Of a stretch of 64,000 bases of DNA, positions 37,171-50,597 are shown one piece after another. Below the pieces are notes generated by a model. It was not told the origin of the DNA. It did no database searches and saw only the letters and a program-made list of their open reading frames with translations. A program made the position numbers and the translations under genes. How positions within the stretch are numbered: the first letter of the stretch is position 1; the number at the start of each line of letters is the position of its first letter. Source of the DNA: Diadophis punctatus similis (taxonomy: Eukaryota; Chordata; Lepidosauria; Squamata; Dipsadidae); assembly GCA_023053685.1 (NCBI GenBank), contig JALIGW010000057.1, positions 2,530,710 to 2,594,709 of the forward strand. The letters run 5' to 3'.

Positions 37171-40140
37171 GACATTTGCCAGATGTGAAGAAGCAGAGTT
37201 CCAGGATTGTGCTGAAAACCACCACATCAATTTCTCTCTAGCTGACATTTGCCAGATGTGCAGAAGCAGAGTTCCAGGATTATGCTGAAATGTGCCTTGC
37301 AATTTCTCTCTAGCTGACTTTTCCAGATGTGAAGAAGCAGAGTTCAAACATTATGCTGAAATCTACCACATCAATTTCTCTCTAGCTGACATTTGCCAGA
37401 TGTGCAGAAGCAGATTTCCATGATTATGCTGAAATCTACCACATCAAATTCTCTCTAGTTTACATTTTCCAGATGTGCACAAGCAGAGTTCCAGGATTAT
37501 GCTGAAATCAGCCTCTGCATTTTCTCTCTAGCTGACATTTTCCAGATGTGCGGAAGCAGAGTTCAAAGATTATGCTGAAATCAGCCTCTGCATTTTCTCT
37601 CTAGCTGACATTTTCCAGATGTGCGGAAGCAGAGGTCAAAGATTATGCTGAAATCTGCCTTGCAATTTGTCTACAAGTGAAATTTTCCAGATGTGGAGAA
37701 GCAGAGTTCAGAGATTATGCTGAAATCTACCACATCAATCTTTCTCTAGCTGACTTTTCCAGATGTGCAGAAGCAGAGTTCCAGGATTATGCTGAAATCT
37801 ACCACATCAATTTCTCTCTAGCTGACATTTTCCAGATGTGAGGAAGCAGTGTTCCAGGATTATGCTGAAATCAGCCTCTGCATTTTCTCTCTAGCTGACA
37901 TTTTCCAGATGTGCAGAAGCAGAGTTCCAAGATTATGCTGAAATCTGCCTTGCAATTTCTCTCTAGCTGACATTTTCCAGATGAGCGCAAGCAGAGTTCA
38001 AAGATTATGGTGAACTCTACCACATCAATTTCTCTCTAGCTTACATTTTCCAGATGTGCAGAAGCAGAGTTCAAAGATTATGCTGAAATCTAACACATCA
38101 ATTTCTCTCTAGCTGAAATTTTCTAGATGTGCACAAGCAGAGTTCCAGGATTATGCTGAAATCTGCCTCTGCATTTTCCCTCTAGCTGACATTTTCCAGA
38201 TGTGAAGAAGCAGAGTTCCAGGATTGTGCTGAAATCTACCATACCAATTTCTCTCTAGCTGACATTTGCCAGATGTGAAGAAGCAGAGTTCCAGGATTGT
38301 GCTGAAATCTACCATACCAATTTCTCTCTAGCTGACATTTGCCAGATGTGAAGAAGCAGAGTTCCAGGATTGTGCTGAAAACCACCACATCAATTTCTCT
38401 CTAGCTTACATTTTCCAGATGTGCAGAAGCAGAGTTCCAGGATTTTGCTGAAATGTGCCTTGCAATTTCTCTCTAGCTGACTTTTCCAGATGTGAAGAAG
38501 CAGAGTTCAAACATTATGCTGAAATCTACCACATCAATTTCTCTCTAGCTGACATTTGCCAGATGTGCAGAAGCAGATTTCCAGGATTATGCTGAAATCA
38601 GCCTCTGCATTTTCTCTCTAGCTGACATTTTCCAGATGTGAAGAAGCAGAGTTCAAAGATTATGCTGAAATCTACCACATAAATTCCTATCTAGCTGACA
38701 TTTTTCAGATGTGATGAAGCAGAGTTCCAGGATTATGCTGAAATCAGCCTCTGCATTTTCTCTCTGGCTGACATTCTCCAGATGTGCAGAAGCAGAGTTC
38801 AAAGATTATGCTGAAATCTACCACATCAATTTCTCTCTAGCTGACATTTTCCAGATGTGCGGAAGCAGAGTTCCAGGATTATGCTGAAATCTGCCTTGCA
38901 ATTTTTCTCCAGGTGAAAATTTCCAGATGTGGACAAGCAGAGTTCAAAGACTATGCTGAAATCTAACATATCAATTTCTCTCTAGCTGACATTTTCCAGA
39001 TGAGCGCAAGCAGAGTTCAAAGATTATGGTGAACTCTACCACATCAATTTCTCTCTAGCTTACATTTTCCAGATGTGCAGAAGCAGCGTTCCAGGATTGT
39101 GCTGAAAACCACCACATCAATTTCTCTCTAGCTGACTTTTCCAGATGTGCAGAAGCAGAGTGCCAGGATTTTGCAGTAACCACTACATCAATTTCTCTCT
39201 AGCTGACTTTTCCAGATGTGCAGAAGCACATGTCCAGGATTATGCTGAAATCTGCCTTGCAATTTCTCTCTAGCTGACTTTTCCAGATGTGCAGTAGAGT
39301 TCCAGGATTATGCTGAAATCTACATCAATTTCTCTCTAGCTGATATTTTCCAGATGTGCAGAAGCAGAGTTCAAAGATTATGCTGAAATCTACACATCAA
39401 TTTCTCTCTAGCTGACTTTTCCAGATGTGCAGAAGCAGAGTTCCAGGATTATGCTGAAATCTACATCAATTTCTCTCAAGCTGACATTTTCCAGATGTGC
39501 AGAAGCAGAGTGCCAGGATTCTGCTGTAACCACCACATCAATTTCTCTCTAGCTGACTTTCCCAGATGTGCAGAAGCACATGTCCAGGATTAATCTGAAA
39601 TCTGCCTTGTAATTTCTCTCTAGCTGACTTTTCCAGATGTGCAGGAGTGTTCCAGGATTATGCTGAAATCTACATCAATTTCTCTCAAGCTGACATTTTC
39701 CAGATGTACAGAAGCAGAGTTCCAGGATTATGCTGAAATCTACATCAATTTCTCTCTAGCTGACTTTTCCAGATGTGCAGAAGCAGAGTTCCAGCATTAT
39801 GCTGAAATCTGCCACATAAACTTCTCTCTAGCTGACATTTTCCAGATGTGCAGAAGCAGAGTTCAAAGATTATGCTGAAATCTGCCTTGCAATTTGTCTC
39901 CAAGTGAAATTTTCCAGATGTGGAGAAGCAGAGTTCAGAGATTATGCTGAAATCTACCACATCAATCTCTCTCTAGCTGACTTTTCCAGATGTGCAGAAG
40001 CAGAGTTCCAGCATTATGCTGAAATCTACCACATCAATTTCTCTCTAGCTGACATTTTCCAGATGTGAGGAAGCAGTGTTCCAGGATTATGCTGAAATCA
40101 GCCTCTGCATTTTCTCTCTAGCTGACATTTTCCAGATGTG
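37170..40140 (+). repeat. Domain IV duplicated segment, copy 1
   Basis: This 3-kb segment reappears at about 42270-45167. The offset is 5100 bp at the start and 5027 bp after one CATACC-class monomer (73 bp) present at about 38280 is absent from the later copy. It contains the domain IV private variants: GCTGATATTTTCC, GCAGTAGAGTTCC and GATTAATCTGAAATC. TTTTGCAGTAACC near 39171 (usual form TTTTGCTGTAACC) is shared with the copies near 44200 and 47515. Confidence 0.83.
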
Positions 40141-41640
40141 CAGAAGCAGAGTTCCAGGATTATGCTGAAATCTGCCTCTGCATTTTCCCTCTAGCTGACA
40201 TTTTCCAGATGTGCGGAAGCAGAGTTCAAAGATTATGCTGAAATCTACCACATCAATTTTCTAGCTTACATTTTCCAGTTATGCAGAAGCAGAGTTCCAG
40301 GATTATGCTGAAATCTGCCTTGCAATTATTCTCTAGCTGACATTTTCCAGATGTTCAGAAGCAGAGAGCAAAGATTATGCTGAAATATACCACATAAATT
40401 TTCCCCAGCTGACATTTTCCAGATGTGCAGAAGCAGAGTTCAAAGATTATGGTGAACTCTACCACATCAATTTCTCTCTAGCTTACATTTTCCAGATGTG
40501 CAGAAGCAGCGTTCCAGGATTGTGCTGAAAACCACCACATCAATTTCTCTCTAGCTGACTTTTCCAGATGTGCAGAAGCAGAGTGCCAGGATTTTGCTGT
40601 AACCACTACATCAATTTCTCTCTAGCTGACTTTTCCAGATGTGCAGAAGCACATGTCCAGGATTATGCTGAAATCTGCCTTGCAATTTCTCTCTAGCTGA
40701 CTTTTCCAGATGTGCAGTAGAGTTCCAGGATTATGCTGAAATCTACATCAATTTCTCTCTAGCTGATATTTTCCAGATGTGCAGAAGCAGAGTTCAAAGA
40801 TTATGCTGAAATCTACACATCAATTTCTCTCTAGCTGACTTTTCCAGATGTGCAGAAGCAGAGTTCCAGGATTATGCTGAAATCTACATCAATTTCTCTC
40901 AAGCTGACATTTTCCAGATGTGCAGAAGCAGAGTGCCAGGATTCTGCTGTAACCACCACATCAATTTCTCTCTAGCTGACTTTCCCAGATGTGCAGAAGC
41001 ACATGTCCAGGATTAATCTGAAATCTGCCTTGTAATTTCTCTCTAGCTGACTTTTCCAGATGTGCAGGAGTGTTCCAGGATTATGCTGAAATCTACATCA
41101 ATTTCTCTCAAGCTGACATTTTCCAGATGTACAGAAGCAGAGTTCCAGGATTATGCTGAAATCTACATCAATTTCTCTCTAGCTGACTTTTCCAGATGTG
41201 CAGAAGCAGAGTTCCAGCATTATGCTGAAATCTACCACATCAATTTCTCTCTAGCTGACATTTTCCAGATGTGAGGAAGCAGTGTTCCAGGATTATGCTG
41301 AAATCAGCCTCTGCATTTTCTCTCTAGCTGACATTTTCCAGATGTGCAGAAGCAGAGTTCCAGGATTATGCTGAAATCTGCCTCTGCATTTTCCCTCTAG
41401 CTGACATTTTCCAGATCTGCGGAAGCAGAGTTCAAAGATTATGCTGAAATCTACCACATCAATTTTCTAGCTTACATTTTCCAGTTATGCAGAAGCAGAG
41501 TTCCAGGATTATGCTGAAATCTGCCTTGCAATTATTCTCTAGCTGACATTTTCCAGATGTTCAGAAGCAGAGAGCAAAGATTATGCTGAAATATACCACA
41601 TAAATTTTCCCCAGCTGACATTTTCCAGATGTGCAGAAGC
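39012..41640 (+). repeat. 1423-bp imperfect tandem in domain IV
   Basis: Bases from about 39012 repeat from about 40435 at an offset of 1423. The second copy then lacks three monomers (217 bp), so the offset falls to 1206 from about 41217 on. The copies are told apart by TTTTGCAGTAACC in the first and TTTTGCTGTAACC in the second, and by CCAGATCTGCGG near 41411, which is CCAGATGTGCGG in the first. The whole arrangement, with its distinguishing bases, is found again near 47360-49980, so the tandem formed before the 8342-bp duplication. Confidence 0.85.
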
Positions 41641-41759
41641 AGAGTTCAAAGATTATGCTGAAATCTACCACATCAAATTCTCTCTAGTTTACATTTTCCA
41701 GATGTGCACAAGCAGAGTTCCAGGATTATGCTGAAATCAGCCTCTGCATTTTCTCTCTA

Positions 41760-44700
41760 GCTGACATTTTCCAGATGTGCGGAAGCAGAGTTCAAAGATT
41801 ATGCTGAAATCAGCCTCTGCATTTTCTCTCTAGCTGACATTTTCCAGATGTGCGGAAGCAGAGGTCAAAGATTATGCTGAAATCTGCCTTGCAATTTGTC
41901 TACAAGTGAAATTTTCCAGATGTGGAGAAGCAGAGTTCAGAGATTATGCTGAAATCTACCACATCAATCTCTCTCTAGCTGACTTTTCCAGATGTGCAGA
42001 AGCAGAGTTCCAGGATTATGCTGAAATCTACCACATCAATTTCTCTCTAGCTGACATTTTCCAGATGTGCAGAAGCAGAGTTCCAAGATTATGCTGAAAT
42101 CTGCCTTGCATTTTCTCTCTAGCTGACATTTTCCAGATGAGCGCAAGCAGAGTTCAAAGATTATGGTGAACTCTACCACATCAATTTCTCTCTAGCTTAC
42201 ATTTTCCAGATGTGCAGAAGCAGAGTTCAAAGATTATGCTGAAATCTAACACATCAATTTCTCTCTAGCTGACATTTGCCAGATGTGCAGAAGCAGATTT
42301 CCAGGATTGTGCTGAAAACCACCACATCAATTTCTCTCTAGCTGACATTTGCCAGATGTGCAGAAGCAGAGTTCCAGGATTATGCTGAAATGTGCCTTGC
42401 AATTTCTCTCTAGCTGACTTTTCCAGATGTGAAGAAGTAGAGTTCAAACATTATGCTGAAATCTACCACATCAATTTCTCTCTAGCTGACATTTGCCAGA
42501 TGTGCAGAAGCAGATTTCCATGATTATGCTGAAATCTACCACATCAAATTCTCTCTAGTTTACATTTTCCAGATGTGCACAAGCAGAGTTCCAGGATTAT
42601 GCTGAAATCAGCCTCTGCATTTTCTCTCTAGCTGACATTTTCCAGATGTGCGGAAGCAGAGTTCAAAGATTATGCTGAAATCAGCCTCTGCATTTTCTCT
42701 CTAGCTGACATTTTCCAGATGTGCGGAAGCAGAGGTCAAAGATTATGCTGAAATCTGCCTTGCAATTTGTCTACAAGTGAAATTTTCCAGATGTGGAGAA
42801 GCAGAGTTCAGAGATTATGCTGAAATCTACCACATCAATCTTTCTCTAGCTGACTTTTCCAGATGTGCAGAAGCAGAGTTCCAGGATTATGCTGAAATCT
42901 ACCACATCAATTTCTCTCTAGCTGACATTTTCCAGATGTGAGGAAGCAGTGTTCCAGGATTATGCTGAAATCAGCCTCTGCATTTTCTCTCTAGCTGACA
43001 TTTTCCAGATGTGCAGAAGCAGAGTTCCAAGATTATGCTGAAATCTGCCTTGCAATTTCTCTCTAGCTGACATTTTCCAGATGAGCGCAAGCAGAGTTCA
43101 AAGATTATGGTGAACTCTACCACATCAATTTCTCTCTAGCTTACATTTTCCAGATGTGCAGAAGCAGAGTTCAAAGATTATGCTGAAATCTAACACATCA
43201 ATTTCTCTCTAGCTGAAATTTTCTAGATGTGCACAAGCAGAGTTCCAGGATTATGCTGAAATCTGCCTCTGCATTTTCCCTCTAGCTGACATTTTCCAGA
43301 TGTGAAGAAGCAGAGTTCCAGGATTGTGCTGAAATCTACCATACCAATTTCTCTCTAGCTGACATTTGCCAGATGTGAAGAAGCAGAGTTCCAGGATTGT
43401 GCTGAAAACCACCACATCAATTTCTCTCTAGCTTACATTTTCCAGATGTGCAGAAGCAGAGTTCCAGGATTTTGCTGAAATGTGCCTTGCAATTTCTCTC
43501 TAGCTGACTTTTCCAGATGTGAAGAAGCAGAGTTCAAACATTATGCTGAAATCTACCACATCAATTTCTCTCTAGCTGACATTTGCCAGATGTGCAGAAG
43601 CAGATTTCCAGGATTATGCTGAAATCAGCCTCTGCATTTTCTCTCTAGCTGACATTTTCCAGATGTGAAGAAGCAGAGTTCAAAGATTATGCTGAAATCT
43701 ACCACATAAATTCCTATCTAGCTGACATTTTTCAGATGTGATGAAGCAGAGTTCCAGGATTATGCTGAAATCAGCCTCTGCATTTTCTCTCTGGCTGACA
43801 TTCTCCAGATGTGCAGAAGCAGAGTTCAAAGATTATGCTGAAATCTACCACATCAATTTCTCTCTAGCTGACATTTTCCAGATGTGCGGAAGCAGAGTTC
43901 CAGGATTATGCTGAAATCTGCCTTGCAATTTTTCTCCAGGTGAAAATTTCCAGATGTGGACAAGCAGAGTTCAAAGACTATGCTGAAATCTAACATATCA
44001 ATTTCTCTCTAGCTGACATTTTCCAGATGAGCGCAAGCAGAGTTCAAAGATTATGGTGAACTCTACCACATCAATTTCTCTCTAGCTTACATTTTCCAGA
44101 TGTGCAGAAGCAGCGTTCCAGGATTGTGCTGAAAACCACCACATCAATTTCTCTCTAGCTGACTTTTCCAGATGTGCAGAAGCAGAGTGCCAGGATTTTG
44201 CAGTAACCACTACATCAATTTCTCTCTAGCTGACTTTTCCAGATGTGCAGAAGCACATGTCCAGGATTATGCTGAAATCTGCCTTGCAATTTCTCTCTAG
44301 CTGACTTTTCCAGATGTGCAGTAGAGTTCCAGGATTATGCTGAAATCTACATCAATTTCTCTCTAGCTGATATTTTCCAGATGTGCAGAAGCAGAGTTCA
44401 AAGATTATGCTGAAATCTACACATCAATTTCTCTCTAGCTGACTTTTCCAGATGTGCAGAAGCAGAGTTCCAGGATTATGCTGAAATCTACATCAATTTC
44501 TCTCAAGCTGACATTTTCCAGATGTGCAGAAGCAGAGTGCCAGGATTCTGCTGTAACCACCACATCAATTTCTCTCTAGCTGACTTTCCCAGATGTGCAG
44601 AAGCACATGTCCAGGATTAATCTGAAATCTGCCTTGTAATTTCTCTCTAGCTGACTTTTCCAGATGTGCAGGAGTGTTCCAGGATTATGCTGAAATCTAC

Positions 44701-47700
44701 ATCAATTTCTCTCAAGCTGACATTTTCCAGATGTACAGAAGCAGAGTTCCAGGATTATGCTGAAATCTACATCAATTTCTCTCTAGCTGACTTTTCCAGA
44801 TGTGCAGAAGCAGAGTTCCAGCATTATGCTGAAATCTGCCACATAAACTTCTCTCTAGCTGACATTTTCCAGATGTGCAGAAGCAGAGTTCAAAGATTAT
44901 GCTGAAATCTGCCTTGCAATTTGTCTCCAAGTGAAATTTTCCAGATGTGGAGAAGCAGAGTTCAGAGATTATGCTGAAATCTACCACATCAATCTCTCTC
45001 TAGCTGACTTTTCCAGATGTGCAGAAGCAGAGTTCCAGCATTATGCTGAAATCTACCACATCAATTTCTCTCTAGCTGACATTTTCCAGATGTGAGGAAG
45101 CAGTGTTCCAGGATTATGCTGAAATCAGCCTCTGCATTTTCTCTCTAGCTGACATTTTCCAGATGTGCGGAAGCAGAGTTCAAAGATTATGCTGAAATCA
45201 GCCTCTGCATTTTCTCTCTAGCTGACATTTTCCAGATGTGCGGAAGCAGAGGTCAAAGATTATGCTGAAATCTGCCTTGCAATTTGTCTACAAGTGAAAT
45301 TTTCCAGATGTGGAGAAGCAGAGTTCAGAGATTATGCTGAAATCTACCACATCAATCTCTCTCTAGCTGACTTTTCCAGATGTGCAGAAGCAGAGTTCCA
45401 GGATTATGCTGAAATCTACCACATCAATTTCTCTCTAGCTGACATTTTCCAGATGTGCAGAAGCAGAGTTCCAAGATTATGCTGAAATCTGCCTTGCATT
45501 TTCTCTCTAGCTGACATTTTCCAGATGAGCGCAAGCAGAGTTCAAAGATTATGGTGAACTCTACCACATCAATTTCTCTCTAGCTTACATTTTCCAGATG
45601 TGCAGAAGCAGAGTTCAAAGATTATGCTGAAATCTAACACATCAATTTCTCTCTAGCTGACATTTGCCAGATGTGCAGAAGCAGATTTCCAGGATTGTGC
45701 TGAAAACCACCACATCAATTTCTCTCTAGCTGACATTTGCCAGATGTGCAGAAGCAGAGTTCCAGGATTATGCTGAAATGTGCCTTGCAATTTCTCTCTA
45801 GCTGACTTTTCCAGATGTGAAGAAGCAGAGTTCAAACATTATGCTGAAATCTACCACATCAATTTCTCTCTAGCTGACATTTGCCAGATGTGCAGAAGCA
45901 GATTTCCATGATTATGCTGAAATCTACCACATCAAATTCTCTCTAGTTTACATTTTCCAGATGTGCACAAGCAGAGTTCCAGGATTATGCTGAAATCAGC
46001 CTCTGCATTTTCTCTCTAGCTGACATTTTCCAGATGTGCGGAAGCAGAGTTCAAAGATTATGCTGAAATCAGCCTCTGCATTTTCTCTCTAGCTGACATT
46101 TTCCAGATGTGCGGAAGCAGAGGTCAAAGATTATGCTGAAATCTGCCTTGCAATTTGTCTACAAGTGAAATTTTCCAGATGTGGAGAAGCAGAGTTCAGA
46201 GATTATGCTGAAATCTACCACATCAATCTTTCTCTAGCTGACTTTTCCAGATGTGCAGAAGCAGAGTTCCAGGATTATGCTGAAATCTACCACATCAATT
46301 TCTCTCTAGCTGACATTTTCCAGATGTGAGGAAGCAGTGTTCCAGGATTATGCTGAAATCAGCCTCTGCATTTTCTCTCTAGCTGACATTTTCCAGATGT
46401 GCAGAAGCAGAGTTCCAAGATTATGCTGAAATCTGCCTTGCAATTTCTCTCTAGCTTACATTTTCCAGATGTGCAGAAGCAGAGTTCAAAGATTATGCTG
46501 AAATCTAACACATCAATTTCTCTCTAGCTGAAATTTTCTAGATGTGCACAAGCAGAGTTCCAGGATTATGCTGAAATCTGCCTCTGCATTTTCCCTCTAG
46601 CTGACATTTTCCAGATGTGAAGAAGCAGAGTTCCAGGATTGTGCTGAAATCTACCATACCAATTTCTCTCTAGCTGACATTTGCCAGATGTGAAGAAGCA
46701 GAGTTCCAGGATTGTGCTGAAAACCACCACATCAATTTCTCTCTAGCTTACATTTTCCAGATGTGCAGAAGCAGAGTTCCAGGATTTTGCTGAAATGTGC
46801 CTTGCAATTTCTCTCTAGCTGACTTTTCCAGATGTGAAGAAGCAGAGTTCAAACATTATGCTGAAATCTACCACATCAATTTCTCTCTAGCTGACATTTG
46901 CCAGATGTGCAGAAGCAGATTTCCAGGATTATGCTGAAATCAGCCTCTGCATTTTCTCTCTAGCTGACATTTTCCAGATGTGAAGAAGCAGAGTTCAAAG
47001 ATTATGCTGAAATCTACCACATAAATTCCTATCTAGCTGACATTTTTCAGATGTGATGAAGCAGAGTTCCAGGATTATGCTGAAATCAGCCTCTGCATTT
47101 TCTCTCTGGCTGAAATTCTCCAGATGTGCAGAAGCAGAGTTCAAAGATTATGCTGAAATCTACCACATCAATTTCTCTCTAGCTGACATTTTCCAGATGT
47201 GCGGAAGCAGAGTTCCAGGATTATGCTGAAATCTGCCTTGCAATTTTTCTCCAGGTGAAAATTTCCAGATGTGGACAAGCAGAGTTCAAAGACTATGCTG
47301 AAATCTAACATATCAATTTCTCTCTAGCTGACATTTTCCAGATGAGCGCAAGCAGAGTTCAAAGATTATGGTGAACTCTACCACATCAATTTCTCTCTAG
47401 CTTACATTTTCCAGATGTGCAGAAGCAGCGTTCCAGGATTGTGCTGAAAACCACCACATCAATTTCTCTCTAGCTGACTTTTCCAGATGTGCAGAAGCAG
47501 AGTGCCAGGATTTTGCAGTAACCACTACATCAATTTCTCTCTAGCTGACTTTTCCAGATGTGCAGAAGCACATGTCCAGGATTATGCTGAAATCTGCCTT
47601 GCAATTTCTCTCTAGCTGACTTTTCCAGATGTGCAGTAGAGTTCCAGGATTATGCTGAAATCTACATCAATTTCTCTCTAGCTGATATTTTCCAGATGTG

Positions 47701-48475
47701 CAGAAGCAGAGTTCAAAGATTATGCTGAAATCTACACATCAATTTCTCTCTAGCTGACTTTTCCAGATGTGCAGAAGCAGAGTTCCAGGATTATGCTGAA
47801 ATCTACATCAATTTCTCTCAAGCTGACATTTTCCAGATGTGCAGAAGCAGAGTGCCAGGATTCTGCTGTAACCACCACATCAATTTCTCTCTAGCTGACT
47901 TTCCCAGATGTGCAGAAGCACATGTCCAGGATTAATCTGAAATCTGCCTTGTAATTTCTCTCTAGCTGACTTTTCCAGATGTGCAGGAGTGTTCCAGGAT
48001 TATGCTGAAATCTACATCAATTTCTCTCAAGCTGACATTTTCCAGATGTACAGAAGCAGAGTTCCAGGATTATGCTGAAATCTACATCAATTTCTCTCTA
48101 GCTGACTTTTCCAGATGTGCAGAAGCAGAGTTCCAGCATTATGCTGAAATCTGCCACATAAACTTCTCTCTAGCTGACATTTTCCAGATGTGCAGAAGCA
48201 GAGTTCAAAGATTATGCTGAAATCTGCCTTGCAATTTGTCTCCAAGTGAAATTTTCCAGATGTGGAGAAGCAGAGTTCAGAGATTATGCTGAAATCTACC
48301 ACATCAATCTCTCTCTAGCTGACTTTTCCAGATGTGCAGAAGCAGAGTTCCAGCATTATGCTGAAATCTACCACATCAATTTCTCTCTAGCTGACATTTT
48401 CCAGATGTGAGGAAGCAGTGTTCCAGGATTATGCTGAAATCAGCCTCTGCATTTTCTCTCTAGCTGACATTTTCC
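41760..48475 (+). repeat. ~3.3-kb tandem pair in domain IV
   Basis: Bases about 41760-45160 are repeated by about 45148-48475. The offset is 3388 bp, changing to 3315 bp after a 73-bp monomer of the GACATTTTCCAGATGAGCG class is lost near 46455. The pair is adjacent, so it is a two-copy HOR. Later-copy changes include GGCTGAAATTCTCC near 47108 where the earlier copy has GGCTGACATTCTCC. The CTCTGGCTG variant before it is shared by 38765, 43792 and 47106. Confidence 0.83.
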
Positions 48476-50597
48476 AGATGTGCAGAAGCAGAGTTCCAGG
48501 ATTATGCTGAAATCTGCCTCTGCATTTTCCCTCTAGCTGACATTTTCCAGATGTGCGGAAGCAGAGTTCAAAGATTATGCTGAAATCTACCACATCAATT
48601 TTCTAGCTTACATTTTCCAGTTATGCAGAAGCAGAGTTCCAGGATTATGCTGAAATCTGCCTTGCAATTATTCTCTAGCTGACATTTTCCAGATGTTCAG
48701 AAGCAGAGAGCAAAGATTATGCTGAAATATACCACATAAATTTTCCCCAGCTGACATTTTCCAGATGTGCAGAAGCAGAGTTCAAAGATTATGGTGAACT
48801 CTACCACATCAATTTCTCTCTAGCTTACATTTTCCAGATGTGCAGAAGCAGCGTTCCAGGATTGTGCTGAAAACCACCACATCAATTTCTCTCTAGCTGA
48901 CTTTTCCAGATGTGCAGAAGCAGAGTGCCAGGATTTTGCTGTAACCACTACATCAATTTCTCTCTAGCTGACTTTTCCAGATGTGCAGAAGCACATGTCC
49001 AGGATTATGCTGAAATCTGCCTTGCAATTTCTCTCTAGCTGACTTTTCCAGATGTGCAGTAGAGTTCCAGGATTATGCTGAAATCTACATCAATTTCTCT
49101 CTAGCTGATATTTTCCAGATGTGCAGAAGCAGAGTTCAAAGATTATGCTGAAATCTACACATCAATTTCTCTCTAGCTGACTTTTCCAGATGTGCAGAAG
49201 CAGAGTTCCAGGATTATGCTGAAATCTACATCAATTTCTCTCAAGCTGACATTTTCCAGATGTGCAGAAGCAGAGTGCCAGGATTCTGCTGTAACCACCA
49301 CATCAATTTCTCTCTAGCTGACTTTCCCAGATGTGCAGAAGCACATGTCCAGGATTAATCTGAAATCTGCCTTGTAATTTCTCTCTAGCTGACTTTTCCA
49401 GATGTGCAGGAGTGTTCCAGGATTATGCTGAAATCTACATCAATTTCTCTCAAGCTGACATTTTCCAGATGTACAGAAGCAGAGTTCCAGGATTATGCTG
49501 AAATCTACATCAATTTCTCTCTAGCTGACTTTTCCAGATGTGCAGAAGCAGAGTTCCAGCATTATGCTGAAATCTACCACATCAATTTCTCTCTAGCTGA
49601 CATTTTCCAGATGTGAGGAAGCAGTGTTCCAGGATTATGCTGAAATCAGCCTCTGCATTTTCTCTCTAGCTGACATTTTCCAGATGTGCAGAAGCAGAGT
49701 TCCAGGATTATGCTGAAATCTGCCTCTGCATTTTCCCTCTAGCTGACATTTTCCAGATCTGCGGAAGCAGAGTTCAAAGATTATGCTGAAATCTACCACA
49801 TCAATTTTCTAGCTTACATTTTCCAGTTATGCAGAAGCAGAGTTCCAGGATTATGCTGAAATCTGCCTTGCAATTATTCTCTAGCTGACATTTTCCAGAT
49901 GTTCAGAAGCAGAGAGCAAAGATTATGCTGAAATATACCACATAAATTTTCCCCAGCTGACATTTTCCAGATGTGCAGAAGCAGAGTTCAAAGATTATGC
50001 TGAAATCTACCACATCAAATTCTCTCTAGTTTACATTTTCCAGATGTGCACAAGCAGAGTTCCAGGATTATGCTGAAATCAGCCTCTGCATTTTCTCTCT
50101 AGCTGACATTTTCCAGATGTGCGGAAGCAGAGTTCAAAGATTATGCTGAAATCAGCCTCTGCATTTTCTCTCTAGCTGACATTTTCCAGATGTGCGGAAG
50201 CAGAGGTCAAAGATTATGCTGAAATCTGCCTTGCAATTTGTCTACAAGTGAAATTTTCCAGATGTGGAGAAGCAGAGTTCAGAGATTATGCTGAAATCTA
50301 CCACATCAATCTCTCTCTAGCTGACTTTTCCAGATGTGCAGAAGCAGAGTTCCAGGATTATGCTGAAATCTACCACATCAATTTCTCTCTAGCTGACATT
50401 TTCCAGATGTGCAGAAGCAGAGTTCCAAGATTATGCTGAAATCTGCCTTGCATTTTCTCTCTAGCTGACATTTTCCAGATGAGCGCAAGCAGAGTTCAAA
50501 GATTATGGTGAACTCTACCACATCAATTTCTCTCTAGCTTACATTTTCCAGATGTGCAGAAGCAGAGTTCAAAGATTATGCTGAAATCTAACACATC
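47360..50597 (+). repeat. 3.2-kb segment duplicated at 8342 bp
   Basis: This segment matches about 39018-42255 at a constant offset of 8342 bp, with the imperfect 1423-bp tandem, the CCAGATCTGCGG variant (49753) and the GATTAATCTG variants (47930, 49353) in the same places. It departs at about 50597, where this copy has GCTGAAATTTTCTAG and the earlier one GCTGACATTTGCCAG. It is thus a long-range copy spanning several smaller repeats, which shows that duplication acted at more than one scale. Confidence 0.85.

Noticed and set aside
41906..42097. Open frames of 60-63 codons (for example 41906, 45294, 50248, 52474, 54310 on +; 37165, 42265, 45653, 53854, 54945 on -)
   Set aside because: Same explanation: two to three in-frame monomers, with no support for a gene.
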